Shown: positions 4,938 to 5,061 of the stretch, piece by piece
Layout: every line of letters starts with the position of its first letter
Numbering within the stretch: position 1 is the stretch's first letter
DNA from: CAZESH01 sp964514665
GTDB taxonomy: Bacteria > Bacillota > Bacilli > Paenibacillales > KCTC-25726
Length of the DNA stretch: 5,061 nucleotides
Assembly: GCA_964514665.1 (NCBI GenBank)
Contig: CAZESH010000310.1
Location: 1-5,061, forward strand
Reading direction: 5' to 3'
The notes under the pieces: generated by a model
Told to the model about the DNA's origin: nothing
The model's input: the letters and a program-made list of their open reading frames with translations, nothing else
The model's database searches: none
Made by a program: the position numbers and the translations under genes

Positions 4938-5061
4938 TTGGTCATCAGCATGTCAGCGATCAATTTCGCATCTTTCATTGTATATCGTAATCACAGTCAA
5001 TCTGATATAGCCCCTATCTCAGATTGGTTTCCCATCAGGAATGCCCATCATGTGGATCGTT
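4938..5061 (-). pseudogene. Frameshifted upstream part of the helicase gene
   Basis: Upstream of 4937 the helicase frame meets a TGA at 4955-4953. A neighbouring frame from 4978 reads MKDAKLIADML and joins naturally to DDQLERQIERNDLLRHG if one base is added near 4946-4952, giving LIADMLDDQLERQ. Before 4978 every frame is soon stopped: TGA at 4993-4991 and further stops in the other frames. Short pieces such as IGAISD and DCDYDI in different frames look like scattered remains of the same gene, but this is weak. The gene therefore carries at least one and probably several frameshifts. Its ATPase half should lie beyond the window edge, if it survives. Confidence 0.5.

Noticed and set aside
1..5061. 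CRISPR array, tRNA or rRNA genes, transposase genes
   Set aside because: No regularly spaced repeats, no cloverleaf or rRNA-like sequence and no transposase motifs were seen on either strand.

Overview
The window looks like an accessory, partly decayed stretch of a Bacillales-type (Firmicutes) chromosome, perhaps Paenibacillaceae. The reasons are strong AGGGG/GGAGG ribosome binding sites, a TTG start, sigma-A-like promoters, and protein types common in that group. The genus is an inference from style; I could not search anything. All genes except one lie on the minus strand.

Left part (about 1-1030, moderate GC): a GNAT acetyltransferase (405-941) with a good promoter and ribosome binding site. 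It is followed by a small gene (44-374) whose frame is broken and which ends in a fragment of an HNH endonuclease. Positions 1032-1275 hold no gene but contain three inverted repeats, one of which is a clear terminator.

Middle part (about 1276-3977, AT-rich): a small predicted membrane protein gene broken by a one-base frameshift (1276-1753); a divergently transcribed XRE-type regulator with a TTG start (1902-2156); a short promoter/terminator unit (2206-2281); a membrane-anchored NERD-domain protein with a topoisomerase-type zinc finger (2321-3061); and, 31 bases upstream of it, the sequence for a two-repeat plus PD-(D/E)XK-like nuclease protein (3093-3977).

Right part (about 3978-5061, GC-rich): the C-terminal half of a superfamily 2 helicase. 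Its frame is broken near 4946-4952, and the ATP-binding half is absent from the window. The helicase frame runs without a stop into the AT-rich nuclease sequence, giving a 614-codon chimeric-looking frame. A well-placed ribosome binding site and ATG lie exactly at the composition break (3987-3975). My reading is that an AT-rich cassette (nuclease, NERD protein, regulator, membrane protein) sits against the truncated remains of an older helicase gene, in a degrading restriction/defence-type region. The two nuclease-like genes probably form one operon; the XRE protein may control the small membrane-protein gene opposite it.
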